A stretch of DNA of 40,610 nucleotides from Clostridia bacterium (GCA_017415025.1 JAFQJH010000027.1:1-40610); one strand, 5' to 3'. Shown: positions 25,735 through 34,004, numbered from the stretch's first letter. Notes: generated by a model not told the origin, from the letters alone. A program made the numbers and translations.

Positions 25735-26817
25735 ATGAAAAAGATAGGCAGAGAGGTGCTGTTTTTAGCAACAAATGATAATATTCCCCGTAACGGCGAA
25801 GGCTCCTTTATCCGACTTAATGACGGCAGAATAATGTTCGGCTATACCGAATTTTACGGCAACGATTGGGAGGATGATGCAACCGCCAACATCTGCGCGG
25901 TTTATTCTTCCGATGAGGGTGAAACCTGGACAAAGCCCGAAATTCTTTTCAAAAAGCCCGAGGACGCGTGGAATATTATGAGCTTTTCCTTCCTTCGTAT
26001 GGGCAACGGCGATATCGGCGCATTCTATATCGTCAAAAATGCCGACCGCACGGATAAAATTGTCCTCACTCGCTCATCGGATGAGGGCAAAAACTGGACA
26101 GAGCCGATAAACTGCCTTGATTGTCTTGAGGAAGCGGACTATTATGTAATAAATAACGACCGCGTATACCGCCTTAAAAACGGCAGAATTATTCTTGCAA
26201 CCGCAAGACATACGGTAATAAACGCACCGCGTGACTTTATGCCGGGTGTAATCTGTTTCTTTATTTCCGATGATGACGGCTTTACGTGGAAGAAAACAGA
26301 AACACAATTGCAGTGCCCTTTTCCGTCAAACCCCGACGGATACGAAGAGCCCGGACTTTACGAATTGCCTGACGGCAGACTGTGGTGTTATATCCGAACA
26401 AGCCTCGGTTTTCAGTTCGAATGTTTTTCAGAAGATAAGGGTATAACGTGGACAACCCCCGAACCTAATCTCTTTTTTTCGTCAGCCTGCTCACCGATGC
26501 ACGTCAGGGATTGCGGTGACTTAACGGCAGCGATTTTCAATCCCGTACCCGAGCATCTTCTGCGTGACGATTCCGAGCCGTGGGGCAGAACTCCTTTTGT
26601 TATGGCGTTCAGCACGGACAGAGGAGCGAGCTTCAAAAAAGAAAATGTATTTTATATCGAGGATGACCTGACGAACGGATATTGCTATCCCGCGATAATC
26701 GAGTGTGCCGACGGCTTCCTCGTTGCCTACTACCACTCTAACGGCACCGACGTCTGCCTCAACAGTACACGGATAACCAAAGTAACCTACGACGAAATCC
26801 TGACATTATTATCCTGA
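25735..26817 (+). CDS. Sialidase-like BNR-repeat glycosidase
   Basis: A 360-residue beta-propeller protein with five Asp-boxes: SSDEGETW (about 58), SSDEGKNW (about 114), SDDDGFTW (about 177), SEDKGITW (about 232) and a degenerate STDRGASF (about 292). These mark the sialidase (GH33-like) superfamily. The usual FRIP motif appears only as FIRL near residue 21, so true sialidase activity is doubtful and another sugar acid may be the substrate. There is no signal peptide. The ATG at 25735 follows the esterase stop by four bases; longer readings overlap the esterase. Confidence 0.75.
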   Translation: MKKIGREVLFLATNDNIPRNGEGSFIRLNDGRIMFGYTEFYGNDWEDDATANICAVYSSDEGETWTKPEILFKKPEDAWNIMSFSFLRMGNGDIGAFYIVKNADRTDKIVLTRSSDEGKNWTEPINCLDCLEEADYYVINNDRVYRLKNGRIILATARHTVINAPRDFMPGVICFFISDDDGFTWKKTETQLQCPFPSNPDGYEEPGLYELPDGRLWCYIRTSLGFQFECFSEDKGITWTTPEPNLFFSSACSPMHVRDCGDLTAAIFNPVPEHLLRDDSEPWGRTPFVMAFSTDRGASFKKENVFYIEDDLTNGYCYPAIIECADGFLVAYYHSNGTDVCLNSTRITKVTYDEILTLLS

Positions 26818-26874
26818 ACAAATTTTAATTTGTCGAGCTCTTTGTTTTTGATGTAAACTTAATTTGAGCGTAAG

Positions 26875-26923
26875 CGCCCCTGAAAGGGGAGCTGGCGCGG
26901 CGTAGCCGTGACTGAGGGGTTCG
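26875..26923. repeat. Palindromic intergenic repeat, copy 4
   Basis: CCCCTGAAAGGGG hairpin, GGCGCGGCGTAGCCGTGAC small palindrome shared exactly with the copy at 1646, and tail TGAGGGGTTCG. Confidence 0.75.
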
Positions 26924-26984
26924 TTGCGAAGAAATGAGGAAAACAAGATAAATCAAAGAACTTTTTTGTCGCTTACGCTCCACC

Positions 26985-27024
26985 CATCCGCCCTGTCGGG
27001 CACCTTCCCTTTCAGAGAAGGTTG
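26985..27024. repeat. Palindromic intergenic repeat, copy 5 (inverse orientation)
   Basis: CATCCGCCCTGTCGGGCACC followed by an imperfect CTTCCCTTT/AGAGAAGG hairpin. Read on the minus strand it has the same order as the other copies: hairpin, small palindrome, tail. Confidence 0.65.
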
Positions 27025-27115
27025 CTTGTCTTTAGATTGTTTCAAATTTGAAAAGACCCCCACAAACCCCAATTTGTCGGTATGTTTTAAAGTCAGATTC
27101 AGCTTGGATAGAGCT

Positions 27116-27172
27116 GGCTCCCTTGTGTAAAGGGAGCTGGATTTTGCGAAGCAAAAGACTGAGGGATTGTTG
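27116..27172. repeat. Palindromic intergenic repeat, copy 6
   Basis: GGCTCCCTT/AAGGGAGC hairpin, then TTTTGCGAAGCAAAA palindrome and the tail GACTGAGGGATTGTTG. Confidence 0.78.
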
Positions 27173-27180
27173 AAAAACAA

Positions 27181-27230
27181 TCCTCCCGTCACGGCTTGCA
27201 CCGTGCCACCCTCCTTTACTCAAGGAGGGC
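27181..27230. repeat. Palindromic intergenic repeat, copy 7 (inverse orientation)
   Basis: TCCTCCCGTCACGGCTTGCACCGTGCC-type head is followed by a CCCTCCTT/AAGGAGGG hairpin (bases 27210-27229). It is close to the reverse complement of the copy at 1646, and lies head-to-head with copy 6. Confidence 0.75.
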
Positions 27231-27292
27231 TAGGAAACAGCAAATATTTAAACATCCCCACAAACTTACAATTTTCCCCAAAAGGTGATTCT

Positions 27293-28222
27293 TTGAAAAA
27301 AACAATCAAAACAATTGTAGAAAAGCAAATGAATACCAAGGTAAAATACGTCCGAGAATGCGGAAAAGGCGCAAGCGGCAGTGTATACCGTGTAAGGATT
27401 TCGAGCGAGCCGTATATTCTTGCCGTCAAGCACAGTAAATTCTATGACAATATGATCAAAGAAAAGGCTATGCTTGACTTTCTTTCTGCACGTGTCTCCT
27501 ATAAAGTTCCGAAAACATATTTTCTTTATGAGGAAAACGGCACTGCGTTTCTCGCAATGGATTTTATTAAAGGAATAAGCGGAAAGAGCAAGCTTATAAA
27601 ATTTATTCCGAACAGAAACCGTCTTAAAAACAGTATAATTGATGCTTTGATGAATGCACAGAGTGTGCAGAACGACAAATTCGGCAAGTATGATAATCCT
27701 GTTTATGACACGTGGCATTACTACTACCGCAATTATTTTGAAGAAATCTACGGCTTCACAAAATCAAAATACGTTAAAAACGAAATTGAAGCTGAAATAA
27801 TGCAGGCTGTCGAAATTATTGATAATAATTTTGATAAAATATTCCTTAACACGTCAGGAAAAGCCTGTCTGTGCCACGGCGATTTCTGGATGCCGAACCT
27901 GATAATTGATTTTTGGAAATCAGAGCTTGCAGGAGCGGTCGATCCGTTTGATATGCTGTGGGCTGAGCCTGAATATGAATTGTTCTGTCTGACTCTCGGC
28001 TTCGGCGAAACGCTCGGACTTTATGAGGAGTACAAAAAGCGCAACCAAACGTCAGTATACTGCGATTTGAAGGTTGAAATATATGCACTTTGCAACGAAC
28101 TGAATTGGTACATACTCCTTGGTGAAATGGGACACGACTATCTTTTGTTCCGAGCTAAAAGACTTATTGAAAAGGCAGAAAGGATAGGTGTTAATATTGA
28201 AAATCAAAGTAATGATTGCTGA
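27293..28222 (+). CDS. APH/fructosamine-kinase-like phosphotransferase
   Basis: A 309-residue small-molecule kinase of the protein-kinase-like APH/fructosamine-3-kinase group. It shows a glycine-rich loop (CGKGASGSVYRV), the ATP-site lysine in ILAVKHSK, the catalytic loop LCHGDFWMPNLIID (about residue 195) and the metal motif VDPFDMLWAEPEYELFCL, which is closest to fructosamine kinases. The start is TTG at 27293, four bases after AAAGGTGA; upstream in-frame sequence is only intergenic repeat. The next gene overlaps its end by 26 bases. It is first of three modifying-enzyme genes; substrate unknown. Confidence 0.8.
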   Translation: MKKTIKTIVEKQMNTKVKYVRECGKGASGSVYRVRISSEPYILAVKHSKFYDNMIKEKAMLDFLSARVSYKVPKTYFLYEENGTAFLAMDFIKGISGKSKLIKFIPNRNRLKNSIIDALMNAQSVQNDKFGKYDNPVYDTWHYYYRNYFEEIYGFTKSKYVKNEIEAEIMQAVEIIDNNFDKIFLNTSGKACLCHGDFWMPNLIIDFWKSELAGAVDPFDMLWAEPEYELFCLTLGFGETLGLYEEYKKRNQTSVYCDLKVEIYALCNELNWYILLGEMGHDYLLFRAKRLIEKAERIGVNIENQSNDC

Positions 28223-28616
28223 TGATTATGATTCCGTAGCAAAGCTATGGACAAATTCAAACGGAGTAGGAGTAAATCCTGACGATTCAAAAGAGAATAT
28301 TTCAAAGTATCTTCAAAGAAACCCGAACACAAGCTTTGTTGCTGTTGAAAATGGCGAAATCGTCGGAGCTATTTTAGCGGGTCACGACGGTTACAGAGGC
28401 TTCATTCATCATACCGCCGTTTCATCCTTACACAGAGGAAAGGGAATCGGAACAAAATTAGTAAATGCTGCTGTTAATGCAATCAGAAACGAAGGTATAA
28501 ATAAGGTTGTATTAGTTGCGTTTAAAACAAATACACTCGGCAATAGCTTTTGGGAGAAACAGGGCTTTAAAGTAAGAGAAGATTTATATTACAGGGATTT
28601 GAGAATTAATAGGTGA
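28197..28616 (+). CDS. GNAT-family N-acetyltransferase
   Basis: A 139-residue acetyltransferase with the acetyl-CoA loop LHRGKGIGTKLVNAA, the beta4 strand GFIHHTAVSS, and a C-terminal NSFWEKQGFKVREDLYYRDL typical of the RimI-like/YpeA-type fold. The start is taken as TTG at 28197 (MKIKVMIADDYD, as in relatives), with ATAGGTG six bases upstream; GTG at 28188 is an alternative. It overlaps the kinase gene upstream, so the two are translationally coupled. Substrate unknown; could be a small molecule or protein N-terminus. Confidence 0.88.
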   Translation: MKIKVMIADDYDSVAKLWTNSNGVGVNPDDSKENISKYLQRNPNTSFVAVENGEIVGAILAGHDGYRGFIHHTAVSSLHRGKGIGTKLVNAAVNAIRNEGINKVVLVAFKTNTLGNSFWEKQGFKVREDLYYRDLRINR

Positions 28617-28622
28617 AACGAT

Positions 28623-29960
28623 ATGGATTTTACATCAAAAACACCCATAAACAAAGGTTGGTCGGGCGACAAGAAGTACTGTGTCACTACCGCTGACGGA
28701 GCCAAATACCTTTTGCGCGTCACACCCTTTGAAAAAAGTGCAAACCGAGAGAATATGTATCTTATGCAAAAAGAGGTTGAGAAGCTCGGTGTTCCTATGT
28801 GCAAGCCCGTTGATTTCGGCAAGTGTGACGAGGGCGTTTATACATTACAGACCTGGATTGACGGCAAGGACGCAGAGGAAGTTGTACCTTATCTTGCAGA
28901 CTCCGAGCAGTATGCACTTGGTCTTGAAGCAGGCAGAATTTTAAAAATAATTCATTCAATTCCCGCACCCGATGACCAACCCGATTGGGAAGAACGTTTT
29001 AACAAGAAAATGGATAGGAAAATACAGATGTATAACGACTGTCCGATAAAATTTGACGGTGCTGAACATATCATTGATTACATAGAAGCCAACCGACATT
29101 TACTTAAAAACAGACCGCAATCTTATCAGCACGGAGATTATCATATAGGTAATATGATGCTTGAAAACGGCAGAATCGTTATTATAGACTTTGACCGATA
29201 CGATTTCGGCGACCCGTGGGAAGAGTTCAACCGTATTGTGTGGTGCGCTCAATCAGCTCCGCTTTTTGCTTCGGGTATTGTCAACGGCTATTTTGATGAT
29301 AATGTGCCTCTTGATTTTTGGAAGCTTCTTGCTCTTTACATCAGCAGTAATATGCTTTCGTCAATCCCTTGGGCAATCCCGTTCGGTGAAGGTGAAGTTC
29401 AGACAATGCTGAGGCAGGCAAAGGATGTTCTCGAATGGTATGACAATATGAAAAATTCCGTGCCGAAGTGGTATATACAAACCATAAACCAATATGCTGA
29501 AACCTATTCCGACCCTCCCGAAAGGGTACGCATTGCAGGCAGGGGAATCGTCGTGCGCGACGGAAAAATCCTGCTGTCGCACGAGCTGAATACGGGCGTA
29601 TATATGACACCCGGCGGAGGGCTGGAAGAGGGCGAAACGCTTGAAGAATGTTGCATCCGGGAGCTTCTTGAGGAGACGGGATATGAGGTAAAACCCATAC
29701 GCCGTTTTCTTACAATCAACGAATACAGCTTCGAGACAAAATATGTCAGCAATTATTTTATCTGCGAGGTAACAGGCGAGGGGAGTCAGACCCTGACCGA
29801 TATCGAGGTCGAACACGGAATTGTCCCCGAGTGGGTGAAAATTGAGGATGCCCTGGCGATTTTCGGCGCATTTGATACCAAAACCCCCGACGTCCGCAGT
29901 CTTTATATAAGAGAATTGACAACGATAAATAAATATCTGAAAATAACAAAACGACCGTAG
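28623..29960 (+). CDS. APH-type phosphotransferase fused to a NUDIX hydrolase
   Basis: A 445-residue two-domain protein. Residues 1-290 are an APH-type kinase, with catalytic loop YQHGDYHIGNMML (about 170) and metal motif IIDFDRYDFGDPWEEF. Residues about 300-445 are a NUDIX domain with an intact Nudix box, GGLEEGE...RELLEETGY, near 327-349, preceded by VRDGKILLSHE. The reading frame is continuous across the junction, so this is a real fusion rather than two genes. It follows the GNAT gene by six bases. The two activities might phosphorylate a substrate and clean up a nucleotide-linked product; substrate unknown. Confidence 0.85.
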   Translation: MDFTSKTPINKGWSGDKKYCVTTADGAKYLLRVTPFEKSANRENMYLMQKEVEKLGVPMCKPVDFGKCDEGVYTLQTWIDGKDAEEVVPYLADSEQYALGLEAGRILKIIHSIPAPDDQPDWEERFNKKMDRKIQMYNDCPIKFDGAEHIIDYIEANRHLLKNRPQSYQHGDYHIGNMMLENGRIVIIDFDRYDFGDPWEEFNRIVWCAQSAPLFASGIVNGYFDDNVPLDFWKLLALYISSNMLSSIPWAIPFGEGEVQTMLRQAKDVLEWYDNMKNSVPKWYIQTINQYAETYSDPPERVRIAGRGIVVRDGKILLSHELNTGVYMTPGGGLEEGETLEECCIRELLEETGYEVKPIRRFLTINEYSFETKYVSNYFICEVTGEGSQTLTDIEVEHGIVPEWVKIEDALAIFGAFDTKTPDVRSLYIRELTTINKYLKITKRP

Positions 29961-29977
29961 TAAAAAACGGTCGTTTT
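29948..29977 (+). terminator. Terminator overlapping the end of the APH-NUDIX gene
   Basis: AAAACGACCGT (29948-29958) pairs with ACGGTCGTTTT (29967-29977). The 5' arm lies in the last codons, so the stop codon sits at the start of the loop. Confidence 0.85.
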
Positions 29978-30047
29978 ATTCATACTTTATTCATATTTAC
30001 ACCTTATAATATGCTATTATAGAAAAACATTCAGAGGAGAGGTTGAT

Positions 30048-31631
30048 ATGAAAAAAACTCTTTGCCTGATTCTCACACTTGTGATTACCTTAACCTGTTT
30101 ATGTCTGCCTTTGTCAGGAATAACCGCATCGGCAGCAGACTTCGAAACCGAAAACGGTGTTCAGGTTGAAATGGCTCCTTTTCTTTATAAATCGACTCTT
30201 TATCAAATGGAATTCCCGAGCCGACACTCTTACGAAATCAAGGAGAAGAGTAATGTCGGTGATTATGCAATTTCCCGTGAGCTCAATGACCTTTCTTATA
30301 CCTTCGTTTTTCCTGCAGGAACAACGAAGATTGACTGTATGCTCTCTCTTGACGGCGAAACTGAGTGGCGCGGCTTTAACGTTAATTCAACGGATAATCC
30401 GTCCTATTGGGTAAAGGATGAGGCGGGCAATATTGATTACAGTCAGCCCCTGACCTTCAGACGTAACGAAATAACCGCAGAGCGCGATGAATACGGTGTT
30501 TTATACAGGGATTATCTGCTGGATAAGGAGGTTGAGGGCTTCAGAGATTACGACAAAATCTATTGGCGGCTCCGATATATCTGCAACGGAGAGGCATTCA
30601 CGGAATACTTTGACATAAAGCTCTATGATTATGACAAAGCGGAAAAACACAGCATCAAAACGGTCAATTTCAATGTAGCAGGGCTTCCTTTCGGCATTTT
30701 ACAGGGTGAAAACGTCCGTGCAAATCAAAGGGAAGCGGGCAGATATCTTTCCGAAAACGGATTTGATATCGTTGCTGTTCAGGAGGATTTCGGCTTTCAC
30801 AAGCAGCTTATCAAAAATCTGAACGGCTTCAATTATATAACAAATCATACGGGCGGCATCCCGGGCGGCGACGGACTTAATATTTTTACAAAAAATATGC
30901 CCGTCTATAACGAAACGCGTGTGAGTTGGAATGTAGAGAGCGGTATTCTTTCCGACGGCTCCGATGCCCTTACACCGAAAGGCTTTACATATACGGTTAT
31001 AGATGTCGGCAACGGCATTTACGTGGATTTTTATAATCTGCACGCGGATGCTTACGGCGGCGAGGGCTCAATCAAAGCGAGAACGAGCCAGTACAAGCAG
31101 CTTGCCGAGTTTATCAAAGCACGCTCTGCCGAGAATGACAGACCTGTCATTGTTACGGGCGACTTCAACAACTATATGCATACCCACGAGGACGACGGCG
31201 CACTCTATAAAACGCTTTATCTCGATTGCGGCCTCAAGGATGCGTGGATAGAATACCACAATAACGGCGACTACTTTAACCTGCACAAGTGGCATATCTC
31301 GGGACTTCCCGCGTGGGGTAATTGGGACTCTGTCGAAAGATTTATGTATAAGTCGGGCGGCGGTGTTGATATCGTTGTCAGCGATTTCCGCTTTGTCGAG
31401 GTTTGTAACGATAAAGGAAAAGCAATATCCGACCACTCTGCGGCAGAATGTGATTTTACGTTTATCAAAACAGAGGACTTTGCAGAAAACACTCAGGAGC
31501 TTGAGATTGTTAAAAACAGCCGAAGCAATTTTATGAATCTCATCAAATGGATTTTCAAGGATTTGATAGCAGTTTTATCTGATCTCAAAAATCTCCCCGA
31601 GCTGATAAAGGAGTTATTCATAACACAATAA
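30048..31631 (+). CDS. Secreted endonuclease/exonuclease/phosphatase-fold protein
   Basis: A 527-residue protein with a signal peptide (hydrophobic 1-25, cleavage near ASAAD). An N-terminal all-beta-looking domain (about 30-200) is followed by an EEP domain (about 205-480) with the catalytic motifs TVNFNVAGLPFG, VAVQEDFGFH, YNLHADAYGG, VTGDFNNYM and the terminal SDHSAAECDF. The family includes DNase I, sphingomyelinases and inositol phosphatases; the LHADA motif leans towards the sphingomyelinase/phosphatase side. The C-terminal amphipathic tail (LIKWIFKDLIAVL) may bind membrane. GGAGAGG precedes the ATG. Single gene. Confidence 0.85.
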   Translation: MKKTLCLILTLVITLTCLCLPLSGITASAADFETENGVQVEMAPFLYKSTLYQMEFPSRHSYEIKEKSNVGDYAISRELNDLSYTFVFPAGTTKIDCMLSLDGETEWRGFNVNSTDNPSYWVKDEAGNIDYSQPLTFRRNEITAERDEYGVLYRDYLLDKEVEGFRDYDKIYWRLRYICNGEAFTEYFDIKLYDYDKAEKHSIKTVNFNVAGLPFGILQGENVRANQREAGRYLSENGFDIVAVQEDFGFHKQLIKNLNGFNYITNHTGGIPGGDGLNIFTKNMPVYNETRVSWNVESGILSDGSDALTPKGFTYTVIDVGNGIYVDFYNLHADAYGGEGSIKARTSQYKQLAEFIKARSAENDRPVIVTGDFNNYMHTHEDDGALYKTLYLDCGLKDAWIEYHNNGDYFNLHKWHISGLPAWGNWDSVERFMYKSGGGVDIVVSDFRFVEVCNDKGKAISDHSAAECDFTFIKTEDFAENTQELEIVKNSRSNFMNLIKWIFKDLIAVLSDLKNLPELIKELFITQ

Positions 31632-31641
31632 CTGAAAAAGT

Positions 31642-31680
31642 AACCCCGACAGATTTCGCAAGAAATCCGTCGGGGTTTGG
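31642..31680 (+). terminator. Terminator after the EEP gene
   Basis: AACCCCGAC-a-GATTT and AAATC-c-GTCGGGGTT form a long stem (31642-31677), followed by a T-rich stretch. Confidence 0.85.
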
Positions 31681-31758
31681 TTTGTCAGTGACAAAACAAA
31701 ATCACCGCGCCTATTATAAGTAGACGCGGCAATTGATAAATTATTGTGAACGGTCTGC

Positions 31759-31786
31759 ATACACTTATTGTATGTAGACTTATTGT
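31759..31786 (+). promoter_or_regulatory. Putative controller-protein operator
   Basis: A perfect inverted repeat ATACA-CTTAT-TGTAT (31760-31774 approximately) contains ACTTATTGT, which is repeated 15 bases on (31778-31786). Paired sites just upstream of a restriction-system XRE gene are the usual arrangement of C-boxes, to which the controller binds cooperatively. The match to a named C-box consensus is not claimed. Confidence 0.5.
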
Positions 31787-31832
31787 GTTCTATTGGCTAA
31801 AATATATGTAGTAATATGTCGAGGTGTAGCCA

Positions 31833-32045
31833 ATGGATATTATAAAAGTTTTTGGAACTAATGTGCGCAAGTACCGCACACAAAAGAAAGTGTCTCAAGA
31901 AAAGTTTGCCGAGCTTTGCGGATTGCACAGAACATATATCAGTGATATTGAATGTTTTCGCCGGAGCATTTCTCTTGATAACATTCAGAAAATTGCTGAT
32001 GCTCTTGATATTGACACCTATAAATTGTTTGTGGAGGAAAAATAA
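31833..32045 (+). CDS. XRE-type controller (C) protein of the restriction system
   Basis: A 70-residue single-domain helix-turn-helix protein: GTNVRKYRTQKKVSQEKFAEL, then GLHRTYISDIECFRR as recognition helix region, ending at residue 70. Size and sequence fit restriction-modification controller proteins, which bind as dimers upstream of their own gene and delay nuclease expression. ATG at 31833 follows CGAGGTG by six bases. The nuclease gene begins immediately after its stop codon. It is distinctly AT-rich. Confidence 0.85.
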   Translation: MDIIKVFGTNVRKYRTQKKVSQEKFAELCGLHRTYISDIECFRRSISLDNIQKIADALDIDTYKLFVEEK

Positions 32046-32855
32046 ATGCTGTATATTCACGAAAACAACATTAATGGAAAGATCAACCAAACAAGAGACA
32101 GTTCGGGCAGAAGAGTTAACGGCTATAAAAATCTAAGGGTCGAACTTGAAACTTTTAAGGCACAATATTATTTGCCTTTTCGTGACAGAATAGAGTCTTT
32201 GATTTTTGATGAAGATCACATTGAATCTTTTGAAACAGCTGCTCAAGAATTTAATACATACTATCAAAACTTGGTCGATTTTTCTGATCGACATGGAGTG
32301 AGATCTCAATCAAAATTCGAGTCGACTTTTCTTGAGGAAATTAGTTCCTATTTATTTAAAAATCTTCCACAGATTCAAAACGAAACTTTTGGTATTTTCA
32401 ATAAGGGTATTTATGCCGGATTAAAAATTGATAGCAATAACCATATAGCGGTTATTAAGAAAGACGTAGATTTTTGTATTGGAAAGAAAGCAAATATTAC
32501 TATTGATAACCAACCGTCAACTGAACTGATTTTGCCTGTTGTTGCAGTTGAAGTAAAAACTTATCTTGATGCGACGATGTTCGGGGAAATAAAATCTTCG
32601 AGCAAATCTATAAGAAGTGCATCGCCAAATTCTAGGACGTATGTCCTAATGGGATATCGAGATTTAGCAGATGAACATATAATTGCAGCAAGACAAGATT
32701 CGGCATTGACAGAAATGTTTGCTCTGCGCCAAGGCTTTAACTCTCCGATTCTTTCCACAGTTTTGTTGGAATACTGGAAAGAAATTAAAAATGCTGTTGA
32801 ATCTGTATCGGTTGACGATTTAGTTCCTTCGACAGGCCGTTTATTAAATCCTTAA
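32046..32855 (+). CDS. Type II restriction endonuclease, probably Bpu10I family
   Basis: A 269-residue protein with a PD-(D/E)XK-type core: KKDVDFCIGKK (Asp about residue 142), then PVVAVEVKTYLDATM (Glu-x-Lys about 169-171). Further on is TYVLMGYRDLADEHI. The sequence resembles proteins annotated as Bpu10I-family nucleases, a family that cuts sites such as CCTNAGC; the recognition site here cannot be told. Only one subunit gene is present. It directly follows the controller gene with no gap and converges on the cognate methyltransferase. AT-rich, consistent with transfer. Confidence 0.78.
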   Translation: MLYIHENNINGKINQTRDSSGRRVNGYKNLRVELETFKAQYYLPFRDRIESLIFDEDHIESFETAAQEFNTYYQNLVDFSDRHGVRSQSKFESTFLEEISSYLFKNLPQIQNETFGIFNKGIYAGLKIDSNNHIAVIKKDVDFCIGKKANITIDNQPSTELILPVVAVEVKTYLDATMFGEIKSSSKSIRSASPNSRTYVLMGYRDLADEHIIAARQDSALTEMFALRQGFNSPILSTVLLEYWKEIKNAVESVSVDDLVPSTGRLLNP

Positions 32856-32857
32856 GT

Positions 32858-32898
32858 AAAAGCATCGTGGATTATGCGAAATAATCCACGATGCTTTT
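32858..32898. terminator. Bidirectional terminator shared by nuclease and methyltransferase genes
   Basis: A perfect 18-bp stem (32858-32875 with 32881-32898, loop GCGAA) has A4 on the left and T5 on the right. The stem covers the last codons and stop codon of the methyltransferase gene and starts three bases after the nuclease stop. Confidence 0.9.
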
Positions 32899-33993
32899 TG
32901 CTATTGCTTTTGCGAGTAACGGCGGGACAGCATTCCCGATTTGCTGATATTGCGAAAGATTCTTTTCCCAAGACATTGTTGTGCGTTTGCCACAGAAAAT
33001 ATAAGTATCTGGGAAGGATTGAAGTCTTGCACCTTCTCTAGCAGTATAGTTCCTATTCAAATACGGGTGTACAAAATTGCTTTGAAAACTTGCGGGAATA
33101 GTTGGGGATGGTTTATCGGGATAGGGGCGCATATTATTTTGCGAATATACTTTTCCACTGATTTTATCAGCTTCTCCACGCTTCCTTTGCTGATATTCTT
33201 CGGCAACGTCAGCTACAGATTGACCATATTTTATCTGTGCGAAACGTTCAACTAATCTTGCGGTATGGCGCATAGCAACGTGATTATGAATAACAGTACT
33301 GTTTTGTCTTGCCCACTCTTGATATTTAGTGAATGGACGCATTGAGTATTCCATAGTGTCCGAACCTTCCCCAGCAGCAATTTGGGGCAAATCCATTATT
33401 GCATCCGTTATAGTGCGTTGCTCATTTCCAAAAAGGAATCCTTTTGGTTCAATTCTGTCTTTGTCATATGGAATGTCATTTCTCAAGCCAATAAAGAAAA
33501 CTCTTAAACGGCTTTGAGGAACACCAAATTCAGCGGCGTTTAAAGTGAAGGTTTCTAGAGTATATCCTGCTGAATTAAATTCAGCTTTTATCAAATCTTT
33601 TACATTGTCACCGCTTTTGGTTTTCATAGAAAGAATGCCAGTAACATTCTCCATTACAAAAAAACGAGGTTTAAAATGCTTGACAAATCTAACAAACTCC
33701 ATAAACAAACTGTTGCGAGGGTCGTTTTTATCTCTGTTTCCGCTCAAGGAAAAGCCTTGGCATGGCGGCCCCCCTATAATGCCATCTATAGATTTAATGC
33801 CATCGGGTAAGATTGAGGATAAATCCAAAATTTGAGTAATGTCTTCTGTGATTACTTTTGTTGTTGGGTGATTCTTTTTATATGTTTCGGATGCCCAATC
33901 ATCTTTTTCAATTGCAACGGGAATATTAAACCCTGCCATTTCAAAGCCGAGACTTAATCCTCCACAACCTGCAAATAAATCAATTATATTCAT
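32872..33993 (-). CDS. DNA cytosine-5 methyltransferase
   Basis: A 373-residue m5C methyltransferase with all main motifs in order: I (DLFAGCGGLSLGFEMAGF), IV with the catalytic Cys 78 (GGPPCQGFSLSG), VI (FVMENVTGI), VIII (QSRLRVFFIGL), IX (YTAREGARLQSFPDTYIF) and X (QIGNAVPPLLAKAI). The variable target-recognition region is about 225-295. It protects host sites from the convergent nuclease. It lies 11 bases downstream of an XRE gene on the same strand. Base composition is AT-rich like the nuclease. Confidence 0.95.
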   Translation of the reverse strand: MNIIDLFAGCGGLSLGFEMAGFNIPVAIEKDDWASETYKKNHPTTKVITEDITQILDLSSILPDGIKSIDGIIGGPPCQGFSLSGNRDKNDPRNSLFMEFVRFVKHFKPRFFVMENVTGILSMKTKSGDNVKDLIKAEFNSAGYTLETFTLNAAEFGVPQSRLRVFFIGLRNDIPYDKDRIEPKGFLFGNEQRTITDAIMDLPQIAAGEGSDTMEYSMRPFTKYQEWARQNSTVIHNHVAMRHTARLVERFAQIKYGQSVADVAEEYQQRKRGEADKISGKVYSQNNMRPYPDKPSPTIPASFQSNFVHPYLNRNYTAREGARLQSFPDTYIFCGKRTTMSWEKNLSQYQQIGNAVPPLLAKAIAKSIVDYFA

Positions 33994-34004
33994 TGTAGTT
34001 CCCC

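Larger units (their letters stand above)
26818..27292. other. 475-base repeat-dense intergenic region
   Basis: No gene is supported here. The region carries four copies of the palindromic repeat family in mixed orientation (26875, 26985, 27116, 27181). It also carries an ACAAACCCCAATTT-containing segment (27062 onward) that is also present near 1822, and AAATTTTAATTTGTCG (26822) resembling 1499-1514. The two repeat-rich gaps of the window (1366-1998 and this one) therefore share several modules. Confidence 0.75.

Noticed and set aside
26924-27130. 68-codon open frame and its minus-strand partners
   Set aside because: They are confined to the repeat cluster and have no ribosome site.
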